A stretch of 64,000 bases of DNA, taken from assembly GCF_028623165.1 (NCBI RefSeq), contig NZ_CP117768.1:2170001-2234000 (forward strand), in the 5' to 3' direction. Below are positions 1-8,431 of the stretch, in pieces. Source of the DNA: Nostoc sp. UHCC 0926. Its GTDB lineage: Bacteria > Cyanobacteriota > Cyanobacteriia > Cyanobacteriales > Nostocaceae. Position 1 is the first letter of the stretch, and the number at the start of each line of letters is the position of its first letter. The position numbers and the translations under genes were made by a program. The notes beneath the pieces are model-generated. The model did not search any database and was not told where the DNA came from. It was given only the letters and a program-made list of their open reading frames with translations.

Positions 1-2
1 AG

Positions 3-668
3 GTATTTAATATCCTTTGGCGGGCTGATCTTGACCCGACTATACTCCAGTGTCCAATTCCTGAAGGTAAGCGCAGTCCTCTGGAGTACAATTGCTCTGG
101 TAAACATGCGGGAATGTTAGCCGTTTGTCAGCAGCGTCATTGGCCCTTGAATAACTACTTGGATCGCAAGCACCCAATACAGCAGTTGATTTTGAGCAAA
201 GTAGCAGAGTTGCTGCGAATGCCAGCTGAAGAATTTATCAGCGCTCATGATGACTGTGGCGCACCAACTTATCTGATGCAACTCGGTCATATGGCGTCTT
301 TGTATGCGTTGCTAGCCTCTAGTACCAATTTGGATATGGAGCGCATCGTCCGTGCTATGACTCATCACCCCGCTATGGTAGCAGGAGATGGAGAATTTGA
401 TACGGAACTGATGCGCTTAACTCCAGGGGAACTGGTCAGTAAAGCTGGTGCCGAAGGAGTGCAGTGCATTGGTAGACTCGGTGAAGGCATGGGATTGGCA
501 ATCAAAGTCATGGATGGGGCAAAACGAGCAAAACATGCTGTTGCTATTCACTTACTCCAACAAATGGGTTGGATTAGTCCTAGCGCCGCCGAAAGCCTCT
601 CAGAAAAGTTTGTGACTTTGGGAAAATACAAGCGTTTAGAAGTAATTGGAGAATTATCATTTTTGTAG
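3..668 (+). CDS. L-asparaginase II family protein, C-terminal part
   Basis: The gene enters the window at its left edge in an open frame and ends at the TAG at 666-668; about 221 residues are visible. The run YNCSGKHAGML followed by a helical domain matches the asparaginase II family (the Rhizobium AnsA type), which hydrolyses L-asparagine to aspartate and ammonia in the cytoplasm. An ATG lies at 114, but the conserved SGKHAG segment just before it is in the same frame, so that ATG is internal. The N-terminal third is outside the window. Initiator tRNA follows on the same strand after 46 bases. The family assignment is from remembered motifs. Confidence 0.8.
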   Translation, partial: VFNILWRADLDPTILQCPIPEGKRSPLEYNCSGKHAGMLAVCQQRHWPLNNYLDRKHPIQQLILSKVAELLRMPAEEFISAHDDCGAPTYLMQLGHMASLYALLASSTNLDMERIVRAMTHHPAMVAGDGEFDTELMRLTPGELVSKAGAEGVQCIGRLGEGMGLAIKVMDGAKRAKHAVAIHLLQQMGWISPSAAESLSEKFVTLGKYKRLEVIGELSFL

Positions 669-697
669 TTGCCAAACTCTTGACTATAGGTTATGCT
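669..697 (+). promoter_or_regulatory. Possible promoter of the initiator tRNA
   Basis: A TTGCCA at 669-674 and a TATGCT at 692-697 are separated by 17 bases, about 18 bases before the tRNA. The -10 match is only moderate (4 of 6), and an alternative TATAAA lies at 697-702. Tentative. Confidence 0.3.
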
Positions 698-714
698 ATA
701 AAAGTCAAGAGCGA

Positions 715-791
<77 letters not shown>

Positions 792-801
792 AATAAAAGA
801 T

Positions 802-850
802 AAAACAAAACCCTCTAATCAATAAAGATTGAAGGGTTTTGTTTTATTTT
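802..850 (+). terminator. Rho-independent terminator after tRNA-fMet
   Basis: A perfect 13-bp inverted repeat (802-814 against 833-845) is followed by a T-rich stretch. It starts ten bases after the encoded CCA end. Confidence 0.85.
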
Positions 851-900
851 GATCTATTCTGGAAGAAATAGCCATCCAAAAAGCGCGGAGAATCATAGTT

Positions 901-2352
901 GTGAAGTTGCAGCGACCAATTTTAGTGGGAGGATTGGGACTGTCCTTCTCCCTGTGGATGTTACAAAGTTGGCACGATTCTATAGTGCAGGTGGGTGAGT
1001 TTGGTTTATTGAGTGCTTTAGCTGTAGGCGGTGGTTTGTGGTTATTTCAGCAAAATCGCCCGAAAGACAGTTTAGAGCAGCTAGATGGTATGCTCGTGGA
1101 GCGGGCGACTGTAGAAAGTGCGATTTCTATTGCTGAAGCCGTAATAAACCAACTGGCACAAGAAGCAGAAAACCATCTAGCATTAGAGACACTTAGAGAA
1201 CAAGTTGCCCAATTATTGTTGGAATTAGACAGGCAAGAAATTAAAGTGGCTGTGACTGGCGGGAAATCCGTGGGTAAAAGCACTTTAATGCAAGTGCTAA
1301 AGCAAAATGTAGAGACACGAAATTTAGTGTCTTTAGAAGAGACAGCACCTTTATTTAAAGAAGTAAGTGACAATTCAGATGCAGCTATTTTGGCAGAAGT
1401 GGCAAAATCTGATTTTGTTCTGTTCCTGACAAACGGTGATTTGACAGACTCAGAATTTCAAACCCTACAGCAGCTAAAAGCAGCAAATCAGCCCACAATC
1501 CTGGTTTTCAACAAACAAGACCAGTATTTAACCGATGAAAGCGGCAGCATCTTACTGTCATTGAAACAGCGGATGCAGGGAAATGTAGTTGCAACTGCGG
1601 CCTCTCCCATTGCGATTAAAGTCCGAAAGCATGAGGCTGATGGTTCTGTGCAAGAGTGGATGGAACAACCAGCACCAGATATGCAGCAGTTGACGCAGCA
1701 GTTAAATGAAGTTTTGGCACAGCAAGGACAACGCCTGGTTTGGCTAACTACCATGAGAAAAGCCGGGTTATTGAAAGCTGAGGCGAAAAACTGGCTGAAT
1801 GGAACCAGACGCGATCGCGCCACCCCAATTATTGAACAATATCAGTGGATAGCTGCTGCTGCTGCCTTTGCTAACCCAGTACCAGCCCTTGACATCCTAG
1901 CGACTGCGGCAATTAATGCTCAGATGGTAATGGATTTAGGTAATATCTATCAGCAGAAGTTTTCCCTGGAACAGGCACAAACCGTAGCTGGAACAATGGG
2001 AAGTTTGATGCTGAAACTGGGTTTAGTTGAACTTTCGACAAAGGCGATTAGTACTGTTCTTAAAAGTAATGCCGTTACCTTTGTTGCTGGTGGTGTGGTG
2101 CAGGGAGTAAGTGCAGCTTATCTGACTAGGGTAGCAGGGTTAAGTCTAGTTGAGTATTTCCAACAGCAGGAAATAGCGATAGATTCTGGGACTGGTTTGA
2201 ATTTGGAGAATTTGCGGCAAACTTTGCAAAAGGTATTTGGGCAAAATCAGCAAATTGGTTTTTTGCAGGGGTTTGTTAAGCAAGGTATGAAGCGTTTGTT
2301 GCCAGAGGCGCAGCCGATTGAAGTAGTTGGTGTTCAGAAGGTGGTGGGTTAA
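901..2352 (+). CDS. Membrane-associated P-loop GTPase-like protein with DUF697-type C-terminus
   Basis: 483 residues from a GTG start preceded by GGAG ten bases upstream. The N-terminus (about residues 8-50) carries two hydrophobic segments. A P-loop GGKSVGKST lies near residues 120-128, and an N-K-x-D nucleotide-specificity motif (FNKQDQ) near 203, both as in small GTPases. The C-terminal part, rich in alanine and glycine with hydrophobic helices (about 315-430), resembles the DUF697 domain seen in cyanobacterial GTP-binding proteins of the slr1462 kind. Role unknown; a membrane-linked GTPase is inferred. It stands alone and no partner gene is obvious. Confidence 0.75.
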   Translation: MKLQRPILVGGLGLSFSLWMLQSWHDSIVQVGEFGLLSALAVGGGLWLFQQNRPKDSLEQLDGMLVERATVESAISIAEAVINQLAQEAENHLALETLREQVAQLLLELDRQEIKVAVTGGKSVGKSTLMQVLKQNVETRNLVSLEETAPLFKEVSDNSDAAILAEVAKSDFVLFLTNGDLTDSEFQTLQQLKAANQPTILVFNKQDQYLTDESGSILLSLKQRMQGNVVATAASPIAIKVRKHEADGSVQEWMEQPAPDMQQLTQQLNEVLAQQGQRLVWLTTMRKAGLLKAEAKNWLNGTRRDRATPIIEQYQWIAAAAAFANPVPALDILATAAINAQMVMDLGNIYQQKFSLEQAQTVAGTMGSLMLKLGLVELSTKAISTVLKSNAVTFVAGGVVQGVSAAYLTRVAGLSLVEYFQQQEIAIDSGTGLNLENLRQTLQKVFGQNQQIGFLQGFVKQGMKRLLPEAQPIEVVGVQKVVG

Positions 2353-2455
2353 GTTCACGCAGAGGCGCAGAGTTTTTCTTAGCATCTTTGCGCCTTTGCA
2401 TTAGGCTGAAAAATATGGTAATCGTTGCGACTCCTGTTTTAAGGATAGGTAAATC

Positions 2456-3475
2456 ATGAAAACGCCTTATCTTACAAACCCAGAAGGTGTTTTTAACAAA
2501 GATTTGTTAGAAACTATTGACATAAATGAGCTTCAAAACCTAGTTATTCAAACTAGACACAGGTTGGAAGAACGTATTAGTTCTCAATCTCCAGCCACTT
2601 CAATGTTTGTACAAATAACTCATTTGGCAGCTGAAGCTGAAGCGGCTAATGAATTATCAATAAAATCTCATAAATTCCAAGAAGCAAGTAATTTAGCTTT
2701 CAAACTTGCACAAGAGTATCAGGAAAATAACCTAAATAAAGTTTTTGAATTATTAAATAATTATTCATGTTTATTACAAGTAAATAAAAAGTTTTCTCTG
2801 GCTTTATATTACTTAAATCTAGCCAAGGAAGCTAAAACTAACAATAACAAACCAACGCAATACAAAAACTATACTGAAGCCTTCAAATTACTCACAGAAA
2901 TTGTCACAAATTATTGGAGGCTTTGCCCGACCTACGTCCGTTGGATGCTAGATTTTTCAGCTAACAAACTGCTTGTAGATCAAGAACTGGGGCAAAAAAA
3001 AGTATTGTCTGAAATGAAGTTTTGGTTTCAGATGCTTTTACCTTCAATCAAAAGTTGTAAAAACTTAGTTGCTAATTACAAAAATGCAAAAAGAGAGTAC
3101 ATACGTTCTGTATTAATGAACGTAGAAGCATATCCAGATTTATATCATCCTTTAGCAGAAAATATTAATTCTATTAAAGAATATGGTTTAACTCTCGATG
3201 ATGTTCTTTCCGTATCTAAATATGCATACGGTGTTAACAATAAATTTCCTCAATTACAAGCCGTTCTATATGAAGCGATAGAAGAAACTATACAAATAAT
3301 GAAAATGGGTGTAGATATTAGTGATCCATTAGTAATTACACCTATGGGATGGATAGCACAAAAATACCCAGAAATTTCTGAATATTGTAATCAAATTCTC
3401 ACAGAATTAGTAGAAAAGCAATTCAGCAATCCTCTGTTAGAAATTGAGGATCAAACAATGACAGGTGAGTTTTAA
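2456..3475 (+). CDS. Hypothetical helical protein, 339 aa
   Basis: No family recognised. The ATG is preceded by AAGGATAGG about six bases upstream. The protein is predicted almost wholly helical; residues about 55-130 have a TPR-like feel (alternating Ala/Leu/Tyr helices such as LALYYLNLAKEAK). No signal peptide or membrane segment. It is clearly AT-richer than its neighbours to the left, lacks HIP1 sites, and is followed after 18 bases by another AT-rich gene, suggesting that 2.4-4.2 kb is a transferred block. It may belong to the decayed restriction-modification locus downstream, but only by position. Confidence 0.65.
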   Translation: MKTPYLTNPEGVFNKDLLETIDINELQNLVIQTRHRLEERISSQSPATSMFVQITHLAAEAEAANELSIKSHKFQEASNLAFKLAQEYQENNLNKVFELLNNYSCLLQVNKKFSLALYYLNLAKEAKTNNNKPTQYKNYTEAFKLLTEIVTNYWRLCPTYVRWMLDFSANKLLVDQELGQKKVLSEMKFWFQMLLPSIKSCKNLVANYKNAKREYIRSVLMNVEAYPDLYHPLAENINSIKEYGLTLDDVLSVSKYAYGVNNKFPQLQAVLYEAIEETIQIMKMGVDISDPLVITPMGWIAQKYPEISEYCNQILTELVEKQFSNPLLEIEDQTMTGEF

Positions 3476-3493
3476 CAAAACAATATACCAAGC

Positions 3494-3999
3494 ATGAAGT
3501 GGGAAGAATTAAAAGGTGAGGGAGATGTTGCAGTCAAAAAGGTTTGTGATGGATTAGAAAAAAGAGGTATTAATGTGGGAAAGTCGATTATGAGTCAGTT
3601 TGGTACTGATGAAGACATTCCCGTGTATGATAGTTTAGGTAATAAGTTGTTTTGGATATCTGTAAAAAGTGTGCCTGGAAACACTACAGATCCTAAGAAA
3701 TTGCCACCAGGTTATAAAGGATGGATGTGTGGCGAAGTAGAGAGTAAACAGTGGATATATCCACCTATAGTAATTATTTGGTATTGTCTAAAGTCTAATG
3801 TAGCTTGGGGAGCAATAACACCAAAACGTCCTAGTAGTGAGTGGTTTATTTATCCTGATAGGTATGGCATCATTAACAGCGCAAAAGTTATCTATCAGGT
3901 AAAACTTATTACATATATCCATCTTATTGTGTGCCAGTTGAAAGAATAATCAGTAAAGACGAAGTTATTGAATATATTAAACAATTATCCAGCCTTTAA
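3494..3999 (+). pseudogene. Frameshifted hypothetical protein, possible restriction-endonuclease-like gene
   Basis: The annotatable frame from ATG 3494 runs to 3949, but its last 16 residues look random. Moving back one base at about 3898 gives a continuation beginning GKTYYIYPSYCVPVER and ending SSL at a TAA at 3997-3999, which reads like real protein. One base (a G in a GG pair) was probably lost, or this is a sequencing error. The full product would be about 168 residues. An acidic patch EDIPVYD followed by WISVKS could be a degenerate D...xxK nuclease core; this is speculation. The next reading frame (a cytosine methyltransferase start) follows after six bases. Confidence 0.55.
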
Positions 4000-4005
4000 T
4001 TTAGA

Positions 4006-4167
4006 ATGTGCGATAGCCCTTGTATTTTCTCCTTTTTTGCTGGTTCGGCTTTCCTAGATTTAGGTTTTGAAACCAGCGCTTTTAACATTGTTTATCTCAA
4101 AAACATCTTCTCACAATTCATGCCAGTATATTGCCATTTATGCAAAAATTCACTTTTTACTTGTTAA
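4006..4167 (+). pseudogene. N-terminal remnant of a DNA (cytosine-5) methyltransferase
   Basis: ATG 4006 opens 53 codons reading MCDSPCIFSFFAGSAFLDLG..., matching motif I of C5 cytosine methyltransferases (FFSG-G-LDLGFE; SAM binding). The match fades after about 40 residues, the frame stops at 4165, and no catalytic PC motif or later motif is found before the next gene. It begins six bases after the frameshifted gene, so the two were probably an operon. Identification rests on motif I only. Confidence 0.55.
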
Positions 4168-4201
4168 GCAGAGAATGACATTTACATGGTGCTGTAAACC
4201 T

Positions 4202-4240
4202 TAAATATACCCAAGCCTAAAATAGGCTTGGGTATATTTA
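4202..4240. terminator. Strong bidirectional hairpin
   Basis: A perfect 17-bp inverted repeat (4202-4218 with 4224-4240) with a 5-base loop lies between converging genes. It lacks a clear T tract on either side, though the stem base is AT-rich. Confidence 0.65.
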
Positions 4241-4291
4241 AGAATTCTCGTGATTGGGAGTTACCAAAAAATTGTGAATAAAGGTAGTTAG

Positions 4292-5341
4292 CTAAACAGC
4301 ACCACTGTTTCTCTTAAACAGAATAGCTATAGTTTTGAAAATTAGCTTTAAATCGTACACCAAACTCCAATTTTTTTGATACTGCAAATCCAGACGAATT
4401 ACATCTTCAAAACTACGGACTGTAGAACGTCCATTTACTTGCCATTCGCCAGTCATTCCGGGTTTAACATCTAAACGTTGCCACTCCGGTACTTCATAGC
4501 GTTCCACTTCATCAGGTGTAGGTGGTCGGGTGCCTACTAAACTCATCTCTCCTTTGAGGACGTTCCAAAATTGGGGTAGTTCATCAAAACTCGTTCGCCG
4601 TAAAAAGCGCCCTACCTTGGTAATTCTGGGGTCATTCTCATTTTTGAAAAAGGCACCTTGCACTTGGTTTTTGACTTCAGATTTCTTCGCTTCTGCATCC
4701 ACACACATGGAGCGGAATTTCCAAATTTTAAACCGCTTTCCCATCCAACCACAGCGGGTTTGACTAAAGAAAATGGGACCGGGATCATTAATTTGAATAG
4801 CGATCGCAATCGGAATAAATAAAACTCCTGTAATTAATAAACCGATCATTGACCCTACAATGTCTAATAACCGTTTCATCCAAGATGCTACAGAAGGGTG
4901 AGTAGTGGGTAACTGCTCTACTTTCCGGGAAGTTGTCTTCCGAATATCTACTAAGTCTTCTTGTTCTATTAGCGACTCCTTATCCACAAGCTCTAAAGGA
5001 AAAACCTGATCCAATCCTGTGAGTTTTAGGACTGCCATTACCTGAGGTGTTACATTCCGCAGTGTTAATGCAATCCCTTTGGACTGGGCGTATTTAAAAT
5101 TACTTACCAGGGCACCTAAACCACTACTATCTATAAAAGTAGTTTGGTGAAAGTCAATAATGATTTGCTTAGGATGTGAATTGGGTTGGATTAAGCTTTG
5201 GCAGGTTTGTTTAAAACCTAAAGCCTCCAGCACACTCAACCTCGTGGGCACCTGCATTATAGCCGTGTCATTTAGGGAATTAACTGGAAAATCGACCTCT
5301 GTCGGTTGGCTAGTCATGAAGCTTTGCACTTTCGTTGCCAT
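4292..5341 (-). CDS. STAS domain fused to a bacterial sugar transferase (exopolysaccharide initiation)
   Basis: 349 residues in two modules. Residues about 18-120 form a STAS (anti-sigma-factor antagonist) fold with the signature TFIDSSGLGALV, whose serine is the usual phospho-acceptor. After a linker, residues about 150-349 form a polyprenyl-phosphate sugar-phosphate transferase: a hydrophobic hairpin (LLDIVGSMIGLLITGVLF), then KFRSM, DELPQFWNVLKGEMSLVGTRP and the KPGMTGEWQVNGRS signature. Such enzymes load the first sugar-phosphate onto undecaprenyl phosphate at the inner membrane. The fusion suggests that exopolysaccharide start is controlled by a phosphorylation switch. It resembles the heterocyst-envelope/EPS transferases of Nostocales, but the exact orthologue cannot be told. 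Divergent from queE. Confidence 0.88.
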   Translation of the reverse strand: MATKVQSFMTSQPTEVDFPVNSLNDTAIMQVPTRLSVLEALGFKQTCQSLIQPNSHPKQIIIDFHQTTFIDSSGLGALVSNFKYAQSKGIALTLRNVTPQVMAVLKLTGLDQVFPLELVDKESLIEQEDLVDIRKTTSRKVEQLPTTHPSVASWMKRLLDIVGSMIGLLITGVLFIPIAIAIQINDPGPIFFSQTRCGWMGKRFKIWKFRSMCVDAEAKKSEVKNQVQGAFFKNENDPRITKVGRFLRRTSFDELPQFWNVLKGEMSLVGTRPPTPDEVERYEVPEWQRLDVKPGMTGEWQVNGRSTVRSFEDVIRLDLQYQKNWSLVYDLKLIFKTIAILFKRNSGAV

Positions 5342-5539
5342 GTATAATGTAATCTGCCAAACATTATTTTGTCCTATAAAATTACTTAACCTAATATTGG
5401 AATCAGTAGTAGTAAGGACTAATTGCTATTTACCGGGGCTGAGATTGGAGATCGCTAGCGACGATTCACAATAGAACAAGAAGCCAAAAAACATCCTTGC
5501 TGTTGTGCCGACGCAGCGCGATCGCGTTGCTCTAATCAA

Positions 5540-6337
5540 ATGATTGCTAAAACTACGGTTACACCTACCGCACGCCTAGTTGAGGTCTTTTCTGCCATTC
5601 AAGGGGAAGGACTGAATGTAGGGACGCGTCAGATATTTATTCGTTTTGCTTTGTGTGATTTGCACTGTCACTTTTGTGATAGTGCCCACACTTGGAATGC
5701 ACCTGCTACTTGTCGGATAGAGCGATCGCCTGGATTGCGCGACTTTGAAATCCACTCTAACCCTGTCCCATTACCCATATTAATCGAATGGGTGGAACAG
5801 CAAAATCTACCTTGTCTACACGATAGCATTAGCTTAACTGGAGGCGAACCACTTCTTCATGCCCCATTTTTAATGCAGTTTCTCCCCCAAGTGCGAGCCA
5901 TAACTGGTCTACCTATATACTTAGAAACTGGCGGACATCGCCCAGAACAACTGGCGATGATTCTCCCCTACTTAGACTCTGTAGGTATGGATTTCAAATT
6001 GCCCAGTGTCAGCGGTGAAAGTCATTGGCAAGAACATGCTAAATTTCTCCAATTATGTCATGAATCATATTTAAATGTTTTTGTCAAGATAATTGTGTCT
6101 CAAAACACAGATCCAGCCGAGTTGGAACGTTCAGCTTTGCTGGTGGCAGAGGTTAGTCCAAATATCTCAGTATTTTTACAACCTGTTACGCCTTTGGCAG
6201 CATCTGAACAATTCTCCCCAATACCTGTACTTGCCCCTACGGCTGATCAAGTTTTGACGTGGCAAGCTTTAATGAAGCGGTTTGTCAAGCAAGTGCGTGT
6301 GATCCCTCAGACGCATAAAATGCTGAACCAGCTGTAA
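5540..6337 (+). CDS. queE: 7-carboxy-7-deazaguanine synthase, radical SAM enzyme
   Basis: 265 residues. The radical-SAM cluster is CDLHCHFC, i.e. C39-x3-C43-x2-C46, and the start FSAIQGEG is diagnostic of QueE. SLTGGEPLLH is the SAM-binding GGE motif. It converts 6-carboxy-5,6,7,8-tetrahydropterin to CDG in queuosine/7-deazaguanine synthesis. Length is slightly above the shorter 210-245 residue forms, owing to an insert after the cluster. No other queuosine gene is adjacent. Confidence 0.92.
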   Translation: MIAKTTVTPTARLVEVFSAIQGEGLNVGTRQIFIRFALCDLHCHFCDSAHTWNAPATCRIERSPGLRDFEIHSNPVPLPILIEWVEQQNLPCLHDSISLTGGEPLLHAPFLMQFLPQVRAITGLPIYLETGGHRPEQLAMILPYLDSVGMDFKLPSVSGESHWQEHAKFLQLCHESYLNVFVKIIVSQNTDPAELERSALLVAEVSPNISVFLQPVTPLAASEQFSPIPVLAPTADQVLTWQALMKRFVKQVRVIPQTHKMLNQL

Positions 6338-6394
6338 AATTTGAGTTTGATAAAGATGTAGTCAAGAAAAAAGTAAGATTTTATGAAATAGTCA

Positions 6395-6571
6395 TTGACC
6401 TGCTGCTAATCAGGGAGGCAGCAGCCCCCTCAATAAGCAATCTAGTTATCTCAATCAAAAGACCTTTAAGAGGTTTTACGCAGTAAAATCGTCCCTCTGG
6501 GAGTCGGAGAGAGAAAGACTTGAACTAAAGATTCAAGGCAGGGAGAGATTCCTCGAACTCATGTTGATTTA
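6395..6571. repeat. Intergenic palindromic/MITE-like element, copy 1
   Basis: Begins with a hairpin (CTGCTGC ... GCAGCAG). It then carries TAAGAGGTTTTAC, a purine-rich GAGAGAGAAAG segment, ATTCAAGGCAGGGA and an end CGAACTCATGTTGATTTA. The same order of motifs recurs at 60205-60359, so both are copies of one small non-coding family. The left hairpin also resembles the right end of the TnpB element at 26.9 kb. Confidence 0.55.
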
Positions 6572-6618
6572 GGTATTTTGTGGGGTGGGCAATACCCACC
6601 CAACCTACTTTCTGGTTT

Positions 6619-7263
6619 CTACAGTGCGCCCTCATCTGGAGTTTTGGATTTACCTTTTGCCTTATTGGCACTGCGTTTGAGGGCAGAGAGTCTTGCTTCG
6701 TATTTCGACCGTTGGCGCTTACTAGGAGTATTATCAATCAGGGTTTTTAAGGCGCTACCTAGACTTTTGTAGGCATTGGGGAGGCTATAACCAAAACGAG
6801 TTGCTAAGGCGATCGCTTTTTCATCAGCATTTAGCAATTCTTTTAGTTGCTTTTCACCACTATTCTTTTGGTACAGTCGCCACCCTGACACGCCACACAG
6901 CGACAAAGCTAACACCAGCAGCAATCCATCTTGTACCCACAATTCGCCTACAGCACCACCTAAACCGATGGCTAGTGCTGCCATTTCCCAACCATCTTTA
7001 GGAATTGTGTCATTTTGAACGCGAGCAACTTCATGCCAGAACAGCAGATTACGCTGATCCATTGCGAGGGCATCCCATTTCACCAAGTCAATTTGAATTT
7101 CTACCTGGTCTTTACCAATTTCTTCGCAGCGAACCAGGGGTGGATTGACCTCAGTTGTGCCTTCAACCGTGACCCAGCTCTGTAATTCTGGCGGTAGTAA
7201 GCCTTTCAACCGCCGGAGTTCACTCATTTCCGCTTTGGCAGAGGAGGTTGCATAGGATGTCAT
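6619..7263 (-). CDS. DUF3318 family protein (first of two)
   Basis: 214 residues. It has an N-terminal helical segment (MSELRRLKGLLPPELQSWV), a central stretch DLVKWDALAMDQRNLLFWHEVARVQ, two hydrophobic segments around 95-130 and an Ala/Leu-rich helix containing LNADEKAIALATRFGYS. This is the order of the cyanobacterial DUF3318 family. A basic tail (SKRQRSKYEARLSALKRSANKAKG) ends it. The gene at 42867-43469 is a diverged paralogue sharing the same layout. Likely a two-helix membrane protein; function unknown. Confidence 0.8.
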   Translation of the reverse strand: MTSYATSSAKAEMSELRRLKGLLPPELQSWVTVEGTTEVNPPLVRCEEIGKDQVEIQIDLVKWDALAMDQRNLLFWHEVARVQNDTIPKDGWEMAALAIGLGGAVGELWVQDGLLLVLALSLCGVSGWRLYQKNSGEKQLKELLNADEKAIALATRFGYSLPNAYKSLGSALKTLIDNTPSKRQRSKYEARLSALKRSANKAKGKSKTPDEGAL

Positions 7264-7340
7264 AATATCCAGCCCCAGAAAATTTCAGTATATAGTGAGG
7301 GTATCACTTTGGAGTATAGCTATTTAAGTGATGATCCGTC

Positions 7341-7898
7341 TCAGTCGCCCTTAAAACTTCCTCGCTTTTTTCGCGCTTCCATTGCCTTTTCTAGTAAATC
7401 TAGTAATCCTGGAGCTTCTTCTTGGATACTGAGTAACAGTCTTTCGCCAAGTTCTATATTCCCCGGATCAAGACCTGTTGCCATCACTTCTTTTAGGCGA
7501 GGTGCCGCTATGCCATCCACAATCTGAATTAACCCACTCAGACAACGGTGAAATTGCTTTTCTGTGAGAATCGAGTCTTCTAGAGGAAATTCAATAATCG
7601 CACGGATTTCGCCATCAGATGGGTCATACTCCCATTGCAACATTTTGGTTTCCCAGGAAATGGCAAGCATTGTCTGTAGGATAGCTCCCTTGTGAGGATG
7701 GTCTTGGATTACTGCCAGAACTTGAGGAGCAAATACCCGGAAAAATTTTCCCTCTTCATCCAACTGGACAACTATCAGAAAATCTTCTAGGTTATCAGCT
7801 TCCACACCTGTTATAATTCGGTCTTCTTGATCATCAAAACGGTAGTCCCAACCAAGGTTGTCTAAATAGTTGGCAATTTGTTTGAGGTTAGCTCCCAT
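7341..7898 (-). CDS. YbjN domain-containing protein
   Basis: 185 residues, soluble. The order of short strands and helices (LDNLGWDYRFDDQEDRIITGVE, then FLIVVQLDEEGKFFRVFAP, then IEFPLEDSILTEKQFHRCL) fits the YbjN fold, related to type III secretion chaperones, widespread in cyanobacteria and without an established function. Residues about 1-135 make the domain; a helical tail follows. Same strand as the DUF3318 gene but 77 bases away, so co-transcription is possible. Confidence 0.7.
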   Translation of the reverse strand: MGANLKQIANYLDNLGWDYRFDDQEDRIITGVEADNLEDFLIVVQLDEEGKFFRVFAPQVLAVIQDHPHKGAILQTMLAISWETKMLQWEYDPSDGEIRAIIEFPLEDSILTEKQFHRCLSGLIQIVDGIAAPRLKEVMATGLDPGNIELGERLLLSIQEEAPGLLDLLEKAMEARKKRGSFKGD

Positions 7899-8096
7899 AA
7901 AAGCCTCTTAAGGAACGGTGGAGCAGCTGTTACCAGACCTAGTTTAACCTGCTAGCAGTAGTTGTTTAGGTTGGTGTGGCTACTTCTAATCAGATAGAAG
8001 TATGCAATTAGGGAATTGGGCATGGGGCACTTGTCCTGAGCGGCGTCGTTGGCGCAACTTCTGGTAGAGTTTTATATTACAAGCAACAAATTCTTT

Positions 8097-8198
8097 TCAC
8101 GGAATGATTGTAGTGAGCAATACATTTTTGGGTTGAGCTAGTGTGTATCCCACAGGAATCAAAAGTGCTAACAAACTGCCAATTACAAATTTCTTCAT
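8097..8198 (-). CDS. Possible small secreted peptide or remnant, 33 aa
   Basis: The frame reads MKKFVIGSLLALLIPVGYTL followed by AQ, a textbook signal peptide with a likely cleavage site after the alanine, and only ten further residues. A good ribosome site (AAGGTGG) sits six bases upstream. It is either a real small exported peptide or the preserved start of a deleted secreted protein; the poor content after the signal peptide favours the latter. Confidence 0.35.
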   Translation of the reverse strand: MKKFVIGSLLALLIPVGYTLAQPKNVLLTTIIP

Positions 8199-8213
8199 GA
8201 AACCACCTTGTAA

Positions 8214-8396
8214 TCAATAAACCTTTTGTCCCACAACTTCACACCAAGATTGAGCAAAAAATCCATCTGGGTGCTGACTCCATTCTCGCAAAGCATAGCT
8301 CATCGCTGTCAGCGTAGGCGTAGCCCGCCGCAGGCATCGCTCATCAGTCCAACCTTTCTCTACAGCTCCATCCACCTTTGCAGAAGCCTCAATTAT
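8214..8396 (-). pseudogene. C-terminal protein fragment interrupted by an intergenic repeat
   Basis: An open frame without a good start ends YALREWSQHPDGFFAQSW... at TGA 8214, which looks like a genuine protein C-terminus. The first half of the frame includes a GC-rich Nostoc repeat (GCGGCGGGCTACGCCTACGC) that probably inserted. Family not recognised. It ends 15 bases before the small signal-peptide ORF. Confidence 0.35.
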
Positions 8397-8431
8397 TTAT
8401 AGAGAATTGAAACTTATAAAATATCAAAAAA

